50,043 bases of DNA from VGWB01 sp964480945 (lineage in GTDB: Bacteria; Bacteroidota; Ignavibacteria; UBA10030): the NCBI GenBank assembly GCA_964480945.1, contig CAYZRX010000021.1, positions 1 through 50,043 on the forward strand, read 5' to 3'. Made by a program: the position numbers and the translations under genes. This document shows positions 15,554 to 24,569 of this stretch, piece after piece (position 1 is the first letter of the stretch; each line of letters starts with the position of its first letter). Below the pieces are notes generated by a model. It was not told where the DNA came from. It saw nothing but the letters and a program-made list of their open reading frames with translations, and did not search any database.

Positions 15554-15776
15554 GATTGGAGGGTTCAATCCAATTCGATCTGGTCCGTCTTTATCCCGGG
15601 TCACCGCTCTGGTTGCTGGGTTCTTGCCCACACACTATGCGACAGAAAGCGCACCCGCTACGACCGCCTACTGGGAGGCACGTCTGAGCACCGACAGGGG
15701 GAGTCCTGTCATTTCTCACCTTAGGGAGGCGGTTGAAGGTTGGTGTGGGCCAGTAGACTTTCGTCTCACGCAACGA
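15554..15776. other. Non-coding left flank of the assembly gap
   Basis: No convincing gene. One minus-strand frame translates to pieces like 'PPVGAQTCLPVGGRSG', which resembles the dispersed PVGRQA-type repeats known from some Bacteroidota-like genomes; this would explain why assembly broke here. A 10-bp word CGCTCTGGTT at 15605-15614 recurs on the other side of the gap at 15884-15893. Confidence 0.4.
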
Positions 15777-15876
15777 NNNNNNNNNNNNNNNNNNNNNNNN
15801 NNNNNNNNNNNNNNNNNNNNNNNNNNNNNNNNNNNNNNNNNNNNNNNNNNNNNNNNNNNNNNNNNNNNNNNNNNNN
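15777..15876. other. Assembly gap (100 N)
   Basis: Exactly 100 undetermined bases, the customary placeholder for a scaffold gap of unknown length. Whatever lies here, possibly a repeat or an RNA gene, cannot be judged. Confidence 0.97.
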
Positions 15877-15970
15877 GGGGGATCGCTCTGGTTTGGAAAA
15901 AATCTGGATCGTCAAGCTCGGACCACCAGCCTCGCGTCTTCTATCGACGCCGCTCTTCCTTTGCCCTGAA

Positions 15971-16001
15971 TTGCATTTCTCTCTAAACTTGGCTATATTT
16001 T
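15971..16001 (+). promoter_or_regulatory. Putative promoter of the cdd-tdk-PNP operon
   Basis: TTG (15971-15973), 20-nt spacer, TATATTTT (15994-16001). Apart from this element and the gap flank, 15877-16089 shows nothing recognisable. Confidence 0.55.
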
Positions 16002-16089
16002 CAACGCATTTCTGAGATCAAGCTGAAGAGAATACGCTCACGCGACCTGGCACCTGCTCATTAACCTACGCTCTAAATACAAAGACCTT

Positions 16090-16485
16090 GTGAAGGCCGC
16101 TCTCTTGGCAAAGCGGCGGGCGTACGCTCCCTACTCAAGATTCCGGGTCGGAGCGGCACTCCTCGCTTCGAACGGCCGCATCTATTCGGGCTGCAATATC
16201 GAGATCAGTACCTTTGCGCTGACCATCTGCGCGGAGCGCACAGCGATCTTCAAGGCGATCTCGGAAGGAGACCGGAATTTCAAGGCTATCGCGGTTGTGT
16301 CGGATGATCCAGACTACACTCCACCTTGCGGTGCCTGCCGACAGGTTCTTATGGACCTCGCGGGAAACATCGATTTCTTGATGGTGAACGGGGCTGGCAA
16401 GGTGAAGATCGTGAAGCTCAAGAAGCTTCTCCCCCACGCCTTCGGTCAACGAAACCTCGAACGAACAAGAAAGACGAAGAAATAG
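16090..16485 (+). CDS. cdd: Cytidine deaminase
   Basis: A small tetrameric-type cytidine deaminase (about 131 residues) that turns (deoxy)cytidine into (deoxy)uridine. Motifs: 'AYAPYSRFRVGAALL', 'YSGCNIEISTFALTICAERTAI' (zinc Cys and catalytic Glu in CAE) and 'PPCGACRQVLMDL' (two zinc Cys). The start is uncertain. GTG 16090 leaves only 10 residues before AYAPYS, fewer than usual. In frame upstream, the sequence NLRSKYKDLVKAALLAKRR would complete the normal first helix, but the only initiator candidates there are ATT 16060 or CTG 16054. First gene of a nucleoside salvage operon with tdk and a purine nucleoside phosphorylase. Confidence 0.92.
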   Translation: MKAALLAKRRAYAPYSRFRVGAALLASNGRIYSGCNIEISTFALTICAERTAIFKAISEGDRNFKAIAVVSDDPDYTPPCGACRQVLMDLAGNIDFLMVNGAGKVKIVKLKKLLPHAFGQRNLERTRKTKK

Positions 16486-16488
16486 AAG

Positions 16489-17061
16489 ATGGATACATCG
16501 GAACTGCACAGCGTTCCCCGAAATACCGGCTGGATCGAGGTGATCTGCGGATGCATGTTCAGCGGGAAAACGGAAGAGTTGATACGGCGTGCACGCCGGG
16601 CAGAGATTGCTAAGCAGACGGTTGCTATTTTCAAGCCGCGAATCGACAACCGCTATAGCACCGAGCAGATCGTTTCTCACAGCGAACAATCCCTCACGTC
16701 GCATGTGGTCGATGACGCACACGAGATACTGGGACTGAGCAAGAATGCCCAGGTCGTCGGCATTGATGAGGGGCAATTCTTCAAGCCGAACCTGGTTGAC
16801 GTCTGCGAAGAGCTCGCGAACCAGGGCAAGAGGGTCATCGTGGCTGGACTTGACCAGGATTACCGCGGCAAGCCCTTCGAGCCGATGCCTCAACTCCTGG
16901 CAGTTGCCGAGTACATCTCAAAAACCCTTGCCATTTGCGTGGTCTGCGGCAACCCGGCGGACCGAACGCAACGGAAAACGCAACAGTCCGATCGTGTTCT
17001 CGTCGGCGCCAAAGACATCTACGAAGCTCGATGCAGACATTGCTTCGAACCCCCCGCCTGA
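16489..17061 (+). CDS. tdk: Thymidine kinase (type II)
   Basis: A 190-residue type II thymidine kinase that phosphorylates thymidine and deoxyuridine. The P-loop is GCMFSGKTEEL, the Walker B-like segment is 'VVGIDEGQFF' with the catalytic Glu, and the lasso domain has zinc cysteines in 'AICVVCGNPADRTQRK' and 'ARCRHCFEPP'. 'VIVAGLDQDYRGKPFEPM' is typical. Starts 3 bp after the cdd stop, so coexpressed; deamination by Cdd supplies its deoxyuridine substrate. Confidence 0.95.
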   Translation: MDTSELHSVPRNTGWIEVICGCMFSGKTEELIRRARRAEIAKQTVAIFKPRIDNRYSTEQIVSHSEQSLTSHVVDDAHEILGLSKNAQVVGIDEGQFFKPNLVDVCEELANQGKRVIVAGLDQDYRGKPFEPMPQLLAVAEYISKTLAICVVCGNPADRTQRKTQQSDRVLVGAKDIYEARCRHCFEPPA

Positions 17062-17106
17062 AGTCGAACGATTATGAGCTCTGAGCTTCAACGTGGATCG
17101 GGGCAG

Positions 17107-17949
17107 ATGACGGATAAGGTGAAGTTGGAAAAGGCATTATCTTTCCTCAATGAAACCATTACGGAGAGGCCTACTATTGCCGTTATTCTTGGCTCCGGTT
17201 TGGGAGGCTTCGCCGAAGTCCTCGAGAGACAACAATCGGTTCCCGCGTCATCGATACCGTTTTTTCCCCCTTCCACGGTGGAAGGACATGAAGGCAGGCT
17301 TACCTTCGGCCGGGTGCGTACAGAAGCGAAAGTCTCGCTGCCCTTGCTTGTTTTCAAGGGCCGCGTCCATTTCTACGAGACCGGAGACCTGGATCCGGTT
17401 CTTTTTCCCATCCGACTTGCAGCTGCGCTGGGTTGCCGCTTCCTCATTGTGACGAATGCCTCCGGCGCGATCGCCCGACACCTCTCCGTCGGAGACCTGA
17501 TGCTCATCAAGGATTTCCTGAACCTTGCGTCTCTTGATCCTCGGATAACAACTCAAGCCGAGGGCGTTAACCTCCCGAATCATAAGGACAGGATTCGATT
17601 CTTCGACAAACCACTTCAGGATGAGCTCAGAGCGTGCGCCCGAGATCTGGCCATCACCCTTCACGAAGGGACGTATTGTTGGTTGAAGGGACCGTCATAT
17701 GAAACGCCCTCCGAGATAGAGATGCTGCGAAGGATTGGAGCAGATTCTGTGGGGATGTCGACCGTTCCTGAGATTGTGGCGGCCCGGCGAGTGGGTATGC
17801 GGGTTGTCGGCATCTCCCTGATCTCGAATCTTGCAGCGGGAATCGGAGGGGAAAGACTTTCTCACAAGGAGGTTGCAGAGACAGGAAGAAAAGTGAAGGA
17901 CCGCTTCTCGAGCCTGCTACGACAGTTGCTGGTTAGGATCGAGACGTAA
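17107..17949 (+). CDS. Purine nucleoside phosphorylase, trimeric type
   Basis: A 280-residue phosphorylase of the trimeric family, expected to split (deoxy)inosine and guanosine with phosphate. Motifs: 'IAVILGSGLGGFAEVL' (phosphate loop), 'TVEGHEGRL', 'FKGRVHFYE', 'VTNASGAIAR', 'GPSYETPSEIEMLRRIGADSVGMSTVPE' split over the base and ribose site, and 'VVGISLISNLAAGI'. ATG 17107 is preferred over ATG 17074, since the former gives the usual N-terminal length and has a purine-rich GGGGCAG before it; neither is certain. Third gene of the salvage operon after cdd and tdk. Confidence 0.93.
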   Translation: MTDKVKLEKALSFLNETITERPTIAVILGSGLGGFAEVLERQQSVPASSIPFFPPSTVEGHEGRLTFGRVRTEAKVSLPLLVFKGRVHFYETGDLDPVLFPIRLAAALGCRFLIVTNASGAIARHLSVGDLMLIKDFLNLASLDPRITTQAEGVNLPNHKDRIRFFDKPLQDELRACARDLAITLHEGTYCWLKGPSYETPSEIEMLRRIGADSVGMSTVPEIVAARRVGMRVVGISLISNLAAGIGGERLSHKEVAETGRKVKDRFSSLLRQLLVRIET

Positions 17950-18136
17950 GGATCGCCTCACCCAGCTTGGTCTATTTTCTTTCTTCATCAGCGCTTAACC
18001 TTTAGCTTGGAAGTATTAGAGCAAGACTAATTCACTTAGGTTTGATGTGCAGAGACGAGCAAGGGTGGTGCGAAGTCGGCTGCAGGTTGCAGAACAAAAC
18101 TCGCCTCCCGGATACGAACAAAGGTATGCTGACACT

Positions 18137-19777
18137 ATGAATTGGATCGATTTTCGAGAGTTGGCCACATTTGGCGACAGCTTTTCCAACCTCTTCACGG
18201 ATTATGTAAGCGATTTTGGGAAGGTGCAGCAGTATTATGCGGGAGACTTCCGCGATGATGGGCACTGGAAATCCCTGCTCAAGAGCGTCAGCGAGCGGCC
18301 CATCGACAGATCGGCCCTCGTTCAAATCCTGGCTGATCAGAACAAGAATTTCCATTGCGGCGTGCGGACACTGGCGCACATCGACTCTTTGCTGAATGAC
18401 AACGCGGTCGTGGTCGTGACCGGGCAGCAGGTAGGCCTCTTCACGGGACCCCTCTACACGATCTACAAGACGCTGACGACGCTGAAGCTCGTCGATCACC
18501 TGGCGACCAGGTTCCCTGAGTATATTTTCATTCCGGTCTTCTGGCTCGAGGGTGAAGATCACGATTATGAGGAGGTGAACTCCATCAACCTCGTGAACGC
18601 GTCGAACGAAGTTGCGACCCTCGAGTACCAGATGCGAGCTCCCTCAAACGAGACGAACCTCGGCGCGGTCGGAAAGATCGAATTTGACGACGGCATCGTT
18701 CAGCTTTTCGAGACAATCGATCAGTCGCTCGTCCAGACCGAATTCAAGCCAAAGGTACTCGACCTCTACCGCACTGCCTATCAGAAAGGTATGAGCTTCA
18801 ATCGGGCGTTCGCACATCTGATGAACGTTCTCCTGGAAAATTCAGGCCTTGTCTTTCTCGATCCAAACGATACAGAGGTCAAACGCCTGCTCGCCCCGCT
18901 TTTCCAGAGAGAGCTCTCCGAAACGCCCAAGTTTTGCCAGCTCGTTGTTGACCAAAGTGCCGAGCTCGAGCGGCAGTATCACGCCCAGGTGAAACCGAAG
19001 CCCTTGAACCTGTTCTTCTTCCACCGGGGCGGCCGCCATCTCCTCGAGCCGCGGCCTGATGGCTACAGCCTCAAAGGAACGCGACAACATCTGACGAAGG
19101 ATTTTGTCGAGCAGGCCGCCGTCAATTCGCCGGAGCTCTTCAGCCCGAACGTGGTTCTCCGTCCAATCTGCCAGGACTGGCTCCTCCCGACCGTAGCCTA
19201 TGTGGGTGGGCCGTCGGAGGTGGCCTACTTTGCTCAACTCAAGACTCTCTACCGGGAAGTGCAGATCCCGATGCCGATGATCTATCCGCGTGCGAGCGTT
19301 ACGATCGTCGAGGAAAAAGTGGAAAAAGTCCTGGAGCGGTTTTCGCTTTCTCTTCTTGACCTCTTTCAAGATCTCGAGCTCGTGAAATCGCGGGTCGCGG
19401 GACAAATGGCGCAGCTGAAGATTGACGAGGTCTTCGGCATCACGCGCCGCTCTCTCGACGAGCTCCTTGAGGGTCTCAAGGAACCGCTTGGGAGCGTCGA
19501 CCCGACCCTCATCGGAGCGCTTGAGAACGCGCAGAAGAAGATTGCGAGCCACATCGACGGGCTGAAGGAGAAGGCCATCGCCGCGCAGAAACGGCAGCAT
19601 GAAGTTGCTCTCCGCCAGATCGACAAAGCGGCCAACCTCGTTTTTCCCCACTCACATTTCCAGGAGCGGCAGCTCAACGTGCTCTATTTTCTGAACAAGT
19701 ACGGGATGGAGTTTCTGCGGTGGCTTTTTGACGAGCTGAAGATCGATGCCTTCAAGCATCAGATCATCAAACTCTAG
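18137..19777 (+). CDS. bshC: Bacillithiol biosynthesis cysteine-adding enzyme BshC
   Basis: A 546-residue protein of the BshC family, thought to add cysteine to GlcN-malate in the last step of bacillithiol synthesis. Recognised by 'DNAVVVVTGQQVGLFTGP', 'YIFIPVFWLEGEDHDYEEVN', 'FLDPNDTEVKRL', 'NVVLRPICQDWLLPTVAYVGG', 'EVAYFAQL' and a C-terminal coiled coil ending in 'QERQLNVLYFLNKYG'. ATG 18137 gives the standard N-terminus (MNWIDFRELATF); the frame is open to 18047 without family similarity. A TAGGTTTG at 18037-18044 could be a -7 element but lacks a TTG 20 nt upstream. It implies bacillithiol is made, for which bshA and bshB should be elsewhere. Confidence 0.92.
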   Translation: MNWIDFRELATFGDSFSNLFTDYVSDFGKVQQYYAGDFRDDGHWKSLLKSVSERPIDRSALVQILADQNKNFHCGVRTLAHIDSLLNDNAVVVVTGQQVGLFTGPLYTIYKTLTTLKLVDHLATRFPEYIFIPVFWLEGEDHDYEEVNSINLVNASNEVATLEYQMRAPSNETNLGAVGKIEFDDGIVQLFETIDQSLVQTEFKPKVLDLYRTAYQKGMSFNRAFAHLMNVLLENSGLVFLDPNDTEVKRLLAPLFQRELSETPKFCQLVVDQSAELERQYHAQVKPKPLNLFFFHRGGRHLLEPRPDGYSLKGTRQHLTKDFVEQAAVNSPELFSPNVVLRPICQDWLLPTVAYVGGPSEVAYFAQLKTLYREVQIPMPMIYPRASVTIVEEKVEKVLERFSLSLLDLFQDLELVKSRVAGQMAQLKIDEVFGITRRSLDELLEGLKEPLGSVDPTLIGALENAQKKIASHIDGLKEKAIAAQKRQHEVALRQIDKAANLVFPHSHFQERQLNVLYFLNKYGMEFLRWLFDELKIDAFKHQIIKL

Positions 19778-19813
19778 TGGAGAAAAAAGGCGGGAGGGCA
19801 AGGGTACTGGAGA

Positions 19814-20917
19814 TCAGAGGGCTCTTTCCGTCTGATCATCGAAGAAATGAGCTTTCGATAGATCCAGCACCAACTCGAGCGGCTTTCCAACGGTGGGTTT
19901 CTTTCTCGCGTCGATTCTCGCCACGCACTGGTTACTGCTCCGACGAGTAGAAAAATAGACATAGGTTTCATTTCCCATCGGCTCCACAACCTCAACGATC
20001 ACCCTGGCCCTTGACCCTTTTGCGGGACCGGCGCCCGGCAGCTGGATGTTCTCGGGCCTCAAGCCGAGCGTGATCTCCTTGGTTACATACGGCAACAGTT
20101 TTTTCTCATCTTTCTTCTGGATCCATAGCTGCAGCCCGCCTCCCTCCTCCTCAAAGACCAGTCCTCTCGTTTTCTTGACCTTCCCATGGATGAAATTCAT
20201 GGCGGGACTTCCGATAAACCCTGCCACAAACTTGTTCACGGGATGGCTGTACAGCTCGAGCGGCGTGTCGATCTGCTGGACGTAGCCGTCCTTCATGAGA
20301 ACAATCCGGTCCCCCATGGTCATCGCCTCGGTCTGATCGTGCGTCACGTAGATAATGGTTGCACCCAGGCGCTGGTGAAGCTTCGAGAGCTCCGTGCGCA
20401 TCTGCACTCGAAGCTTAGCGTCGAGGTTACTGAGAGGTTCATCAAACAGGAATACCTTGGGTTTCCGGACGATGGTCCTCCCGACCGCCACCCGTTGGCG
20501 CTGACCACCCGAGAGCGCTTTCGGCTTCCGGTCGAGATATTGCTCAATTTCGAGAATCGCTGCGGCCTCCCTGACGCGCCGTTCGATCTCATCCTTCGGG
20601 AACTTGCGGAGTTTTAACCCGAACGCCATGTTCTCGTAGACCGTCATATGAGGATAAAGGGCGTAATTCTGAAACACCATGGCAATGTCTCGATCCTTCG
20701 GAGGTACATCGTTGACGACCCGATCCCCAATGTAGATCGCGCCGCTCGTGATCTCTTCGAGACCGGCAATCATTCGGAGCGTCGTCGACTTGCCGCAACC
20801 TGAAGGGCCGACCAGAACAACGAACTCCTTCTCCCTCACTTCGAGACTTAAGTCGTGGACGGCGACAACGCCGCCCTCATAGACCTTCCGCACGTTCTCG
20901 AGTCGAACACTGGCCAA
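19814..20917 (-). CDS. ABC transporter ATPase, UgpC/MsmK/MalK type
   Basis: A 367-residue ATP-binding subunit of the CUT1 sugar transporter class. Walker A is GPSGCGKST, the Q-loop 'AMVFQNYALYPHMTVYENMAFGLK', the signature LSGGQRQRVAVGR, Walker B 'VFLFDEPLSNLDA' and the H-loop 'IYVTHDQTEAM'; a TOBE-type regulatory domain fills the last third. Start is TTG 20917, with GGAGG 8 nt upstream. No permease or binding-protein genes are in the window, so it may be a shared ATPase serving several sugar transporters, as MsmK does. It lies 21 bp after aroA. Confidence 0.92.
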   Translation of the reverse strand: MASVRLENVRKVYEGGVVAVHDLSLEVREKEFVVLVGPSGCGKSTTLRMIAGLEEITSGAIYIGDRVVNDVPPKDRDIAMVFQNYALYPHMTVYENMAFGLKLRKFPKDEIERRVREAAAILEIEQYLDRKPKALSGGQRQRVAVGRTIVRKPKVFLFDEPLSNLDAKLRVQMRTELSKLHQRLGATIIYVTHDQTEAMTMGDRIVLMKDGYVQQIDTPLELYSHPVNKFVAGFIGSPAMNFIHGKVKKTRGLVFEEEGGGLQLWIQKKDEKKLLPYVTKEITLGLRPENIQLPGAGPAKGSRARVIVEVVEPMGNETYVYFSTRRSSNQCVARIDARKKPTVGKPLELVLDLSKAHFFDDQTERAL

Positions 20918-20938
20918 AGGCGAATCCTCCGAAGAAAT

Positions 20939-22228
20939 TCACGTTTCCTGAACAGAAAGAAGTGTTTCCCAGAACCTGGGAAATGAAATGTCGACGCACT
21001 CAGAATCTCGAACGAGAGCTCCATCCTGAACTGCCAGTCCTGCAATTCCAAATGCCATGGCGATCCGGTGATCGCCAAAACTCTCAAATTCCGCCCCAAT
21101 TAATGGCTTCTTGGTCTGAAATGCAAACCCATCCTCATACTCCTCCACGTCCAGTCCGAGCTTTCTCAAGTTTGTCACGATAGCCCGGATGCGGTCCGAT
21201 TCTTTGACGCGTAGCTCCGACGCATCTCTCACAACGAACGATCCCTCAGCAAATGCCGCGGTAACGGCAAGGATTGGAATTTCATCGATGAGTTCCGCGA
21301 CGATGCTGCCCCGAAGATCGACCGAGCCGCTCAGGGTAGAACTGCGGACCACGAGATCACCTTCTGGCTCCACGCCGACGATACGTTGGTCCACGACCTC
21401 AATCTTGCCGCCGAGCGATCGGAAAATGTCGAGAACGCGGGCGCGCGTCGGATTGAGACCGATGTTCGTCATTCGAATCTCGGAACCCGGCACGATGAGC
21501 GCTGCGGCAATAAGAAATGCAGCAGCAGAGAGGTCACCCGGGATGAAGAAGCGGCCCGGTTGAATGACCGTCCCTCCTGCTACTTCAATAACCTTTCCGC
21601 TCGGTGACTCGCGAACGTTCAAACCGAGCATGCGTTCTGTATGATCGCGCGTTGGCGTTGGTTCGATGATTCGGGTAAGGCCGTCAGCATACAGCCCGGC
21701 AAAGAGCAGCGCAGATTTCAGCTGAGCACTCGCGACGGGCATCCGGTATTCCAGTGGTCGAAGAGGTGCTCGCCCGTAGATCGTAAGGGGAGCGGTAAGA
21801 TTCTTGGACGCTTCAATGCGAGCGCCCATTTCGGTCAGAGGGTCAATGATGCGCCTCATTGGACGACGGTTCAATGACTCGTCTCCGCCGATCGACGAGA
21901 CGAAGGGTTGTCCCGCGAGGATCCCCGTGATGAGCCGGATCGTCGTGCCGGAGTTGCCGGCATCGAGCATCCGGTTGGGGGTATGGAAACCGTGGAGTCC
22001 TCGCCCGTGGACGGCGAGTTTGGAAGCCGTGGGGGTAAGGTGTATGCCGAGGGTTTGCAGGCACCGAAGAGTGCTTCGAGGGTCGGCCGCATCGGGAGCG
22101 AATCCCGCGATCTCAGAATCGCCTTCAGCCAAAGCCGCGATCATCAACGCTCGATGAGCAATCGACTTGTCGGCGGGAACTGTGACGGTACCGTGGAGCG
22201 CTTGTGCAGGTGTGAGCTTCTGGTTCAC
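20939..22228 (-). CDS. aroA: 3-phosphoshikimate 1-carboxyvinyltransferase (EPSP synthase)
   Basis: A 429-residue enzyme of the shikimate pathway, joining PEP to shikimate-3-P. Signatures: 'VTVPADKSIAHRALMIAALA', 'MLDAGNSGTTIRLITGIL', 'SLNRRPMRRIIDPL', 'PVASAQLKSALLFAGL', 'PGDLSAAAFLIAAAL', 'DEIPILAVTAAFAEG' and 'ELRVKESDRIRAI'. The GNSGTT loop is the form seen in many Gram-positive and Bacteroidota-type enzymes rather than the GNAGTA of enterobacteria. Start is GTG 22228 with no strong SD. It supplies chorismate for the trpE/trpG product further along. Confidence 0.95.
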   Translation of the reverse strand: MNQKLTPAQALHGTVTVPADKSIAHRALMIAALAEGDSEIAGFAPDAADPRSTLRCLQTLGIHLTPTASKLAVHGRGLHGFHTPNRMLDAGNSGTTIRLITGILAGQPFVSSIGGDESLNRRPMRRIIDPLTEMGARIEASKNLTAPLTIYGRAPLRPLEYRMPVASAQLKSALLFAGLYADGLTRIIEPTPTRDHTERMLGLNVRESPSGKVIEVAGGTVIQPGRFFIPGDLSAAAFLIAAALIVPGSEIRMTNIGLNPTRARVLDIFRSLGGKIEVVDQRIVGVEPEGDLVVRSSTLSGSVDLRGSIVAELIDEIPILAVTAAFAEGSFVVRDASELRVKESDRIRAIVTNLRKLGLDVEEYEDGFAFQTKKPLIGAEFESFGDHRIAMAFGIAGLAVQDGALVRDSECVDISFPRFWETLLSVQET

Positions 22229-22240
22229 GAGCGATGTATG

Positions 22241-22297
22241 AAAAGAAAATCCTCACACCCTGGCAGCGACCCTTCGATCGTTTCGAGAGAGTGAGGA
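22241..22297 (-). terminator. Possible terminator after pnp
   Basis: Minus strand: TCCTCAC (22297-22291) pairs with GTGAGGA (22256-22250) across a long, partly structured loop, followed by TTTTCTTTT. It would close the rimP-pnp operon before aroA; the long loop lowers confidence. Confidence 0.4.
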
Positions 22298-22327
22298 CAC
22301 ATGTCGCGAGACGAAGCGGCGGCCTCG

Positions 22328-24499
22328 TCAATGACGCTTGTGAGGCGTCCGATGCGTGTCGTGTGAGGGCTTCTCGCGTCGCTCCCGGGGGCGGTGCATT
22401 TCTTCATGCGCCTTTTCGCCTCCTGGGAGGAGCGCCTTGCGACTCAGGTTGAGACGACCCTCTTCGTCGATCCGCATCAGCTTGACCTCGATGATATCCC
22501 CTACCTTGACGATATCGTCGACCTTCGCGACGCGGTTGACATCGAGCTGTGAAATGTGCACGAGCCCCTCTTTTCCCGGAAGGATTTCGACGAACGCGCC
22601 GAAGTCCATGATCTTCTTCACCGTAGCCTGATACACCTTCCCCACCTCGGGTACTTCGGTCATCTTCCGGATCGCAGCGAGCGCCTTGTCGGCCGATTCT
22701 TTGAGCACGGCTGCAACGGTGACGGTTCCGTCATCCTCGATGTTGATCTCGGCACCGGAATCTTTCACAAGCTGGCGGATGTTCTTTCCGCCCGGCCCGA
22801 TCAACGGCCCGATCATATCGACAGGAATCTTGATCGTCTCGAGACGAGGTGCGTACTGAGAAATTTCCGGCCGCGGGGCGTCGAGCGTGGTGGACATGAT
22901 CTCGAGGATGTGCAGGCGCCCCTCCCTTGCCTGGGCAAGGGCTTTTTCCATGATATCGAGCGTGATTCCCTTGATCTTAATGTCCATCTGAAACGCTGTG
23001 ATCCCGGACTGAGTCCCGGCTACCTTGAAATCCATGTCGCCGAGGTGATCCTCGTTGCCGAGGATGTCGGTGAGAACGGCGACCTTTTCTCCCTCCTTGA
23101 CGAGCCCCATGGCGATCCCCGCAACGGCTCGTTTCAGGGGCACGCCCGCATCGAAAAGTGCCAGGCTGCCGGCACAGACTGTCGCCATTGACGATGAGCC
23201 GTTCGATTCCAGGATATCGGAGACGATGCGTATCGTGTAGGGAAACTCTTCCTCGGCGGGGAGCAACTTCTTCAGCGAGCGCTCGGCAAGGTTGCCGTGA
23301 CCGATCTCTCGCCTGCCCGGCGATCCTATTCTTCGCACTTCCCCGACGCTGAAGGGCGGAAAATTGTAGTGAAGCATGAAGCGCTTCGTCGTTTCGGGCA
23401 ACAAGCCTTCGAGGATCTGCTCGTCCAGTTTCGTCCCGAGCGTTACGGTCGTGAGGCTCTGGGTCTCGCCACGAGTGAAGAGTGCGGACCCATGCGTTCT
23501 CGGCAACGGCCCGACCTCACATGTGATGGGGCGAATCTCCGTATAGCCACGGCCATCGAGTCGTTTTCCTTCCTCGAGAATGGTGGTCCGCATTGCTTCG
23601 CGCTCCAGGTCGTGAAGGATCTCGGAAATGTTCTCGGTCGCTTCAGGGTACTTTTCGGCCAAGGCGAGGGCGACGTCTTCGTACACCTTCGCCGTAGATT
23701 GGGACCGCTCTTCCTTCGTCAAGACGGTTCGACTTAGGTCCTTCAATCGGCTATCCGCAAGGGCGTGCACATCATTGACCATCTCGGGAGCGACTTGGCC
23801 CGGCAGAACAGCGCGTTTGGTCACGTTGACGACTTGCGCCAGCTCACGCTGTGTTCGGCAAATCATCTTGATCCCTTCGTGACCGAACTTCAAAGCCTCC
23901 AGCATATCGGATTCGGAAATCTCATTACCTTCTCCCTCCACCATCACGATCGAATCTTCCGTGCCGGCGATCGTCACATCCATGTCGCTCTTTTCAAGCT
24001 CCTCGAAGGTTGGATTGATGATAAACCGACCGTCGACCCTGCCGACACGAACCTCCGAGATCGGCCCGTCGAAGGGCACATTCGATACCATGAGGGCGGC
24101 TGATGCCGCGCAGGCCCCCAGGATATCACCATCGTGCTGTTGATCGGACGAGTACACGGTGACCAAGATCTGAGTTTCATTAAAATACTCTTTCGGGAAC
24201 ATCGGGCGAATCGGCCGATCGATGAGGCGGGAGGAGAGAACCTCCTTCTCAGTTGGGCGGCCTTCGCGCTTGAAGAATCCTCCCGGTATTCTCCCTGCCG
24301 CAGAGATCTTCTCACGATACTCGACCTGAAGGGGGAAAAAATCCTGAGCCTCCTTCGGCTCAGGCGCGCTTACCACTGCTGCGAGGACCATCGTGTCCCC
24401 GCACCGTACCATGACGGCTCCGTCCGCCTGTTTGGCGAGTCGGCCGGTCTCAAATGAAATTGTTTTTCGGCTGAGATCAATTTTGGCTGTTGATATCAT
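22328..24499 (-). CDS. pnp: Polyribonucleotide nucleotidyltransferase (PNPase)
   Basis: A 723-residue 3'-5' phosphorolytic exoribonuclease. Two RNase PH-like halves are visible: 'AAVVSAPEPKEAQDFFPL', 'SRLIDRPIRPMFP' in the first and 'LDGRGYTEIRPITCEV', 'GSALFTRGETQSL', 'TVCAGSLALFDAGVPLKRAVAGIAMGL' with 'DILGNEDHLGDMDFKVAGT' (catalytic Asp) in the second. These are followed by a KH domain (IGPLIGPGGKNIRQL) and an S1 domain (GAFVEILPGKEGLVHISQL). It is the last gene of the rimP operon, after rpsO as in most bacteria. Confidence 0.97.
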   Translation of the reverse strand: MISTAKIDLSRKTISFETGRLAKQADGAVMVRCGDTMVLAAVVSAPEPKEAQDFFPLQVEYREKISAAGRIPGGFFKREGRPTEKEVLSSRLIDRPIRPMFPKEYFNETQILVTVYSSDQQHDGDILGACAASAALMVSNVPFDGPISEVRVGRVDGRFIINPTFEELEKSDMDVTIAGTEDSIVMVEGEGNEISESDMLEALKFGHEGIKMICRTQRELAQVVNVTKRAVLPGQVAPEMVNDVHALADSRLKDLSRTVLTKEERSQSTAKVYEDVALALAEKYPEATENISEILHDLEREAMRTTILEEGKRLDGRGYTEIRPITCEVGPLPRTHGSALFTRGETQSLTTVTLGTKLDEQILEGLLPETTKRFMLHYNFPPFSVGEVRRIGSPGRREIGHGNLAERSLKKLLPAEEEFPYTIRIVSDILESNGSSSMATVCAGSLALFDAGVPLKRAVAGIAMGLVKEGEKVAVLTDILGNEDHLGDMDFKVAGTQSGITAFQMDIKIKGITLDIMEKALAQAREGRLHILEIMSTTLDAPRPEISQYAPRLETIKIPVDMIGPLIGPGGKNIRQLVKDSGAEINIEDDGTVTVAAVLKESADKALAAIRKMTEVPEVGKVYQATVKKIMDFGAFVEILPGKEGLVHISQLDVNRVAKVDDIVKVGDIIEVKLMRIDEEGRLNLSRKALLPGGEKAHEEMHRPRERREKPSHDTHRTPHKRH

Positions 24500-24569
24500 C
24501 GCGATCTATGTCTTTCTCTAGAACTGAATAATCGGTGCACCCCGGAGGAGGCAGCACGCTCGCCCCGCC

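Noticed and set aside
15591..15773. Minus-strand open frame next to the gap
   Set aside because: Its translation looks like the product of a short dispersed DNA repeat, not a protein domain.
15554..15776. Possible structured RNA such as RNase P or SRP RNA
   Set aside because: The hallmark conserved blocks of these RNAs are missing on both strands.
18037..18044. TAGGTTTG as a bshC promoter
   Set aside because: It matches the -7 box, but no TTG lies 19-21 nt upstream, so it is mentioned only under bshC.
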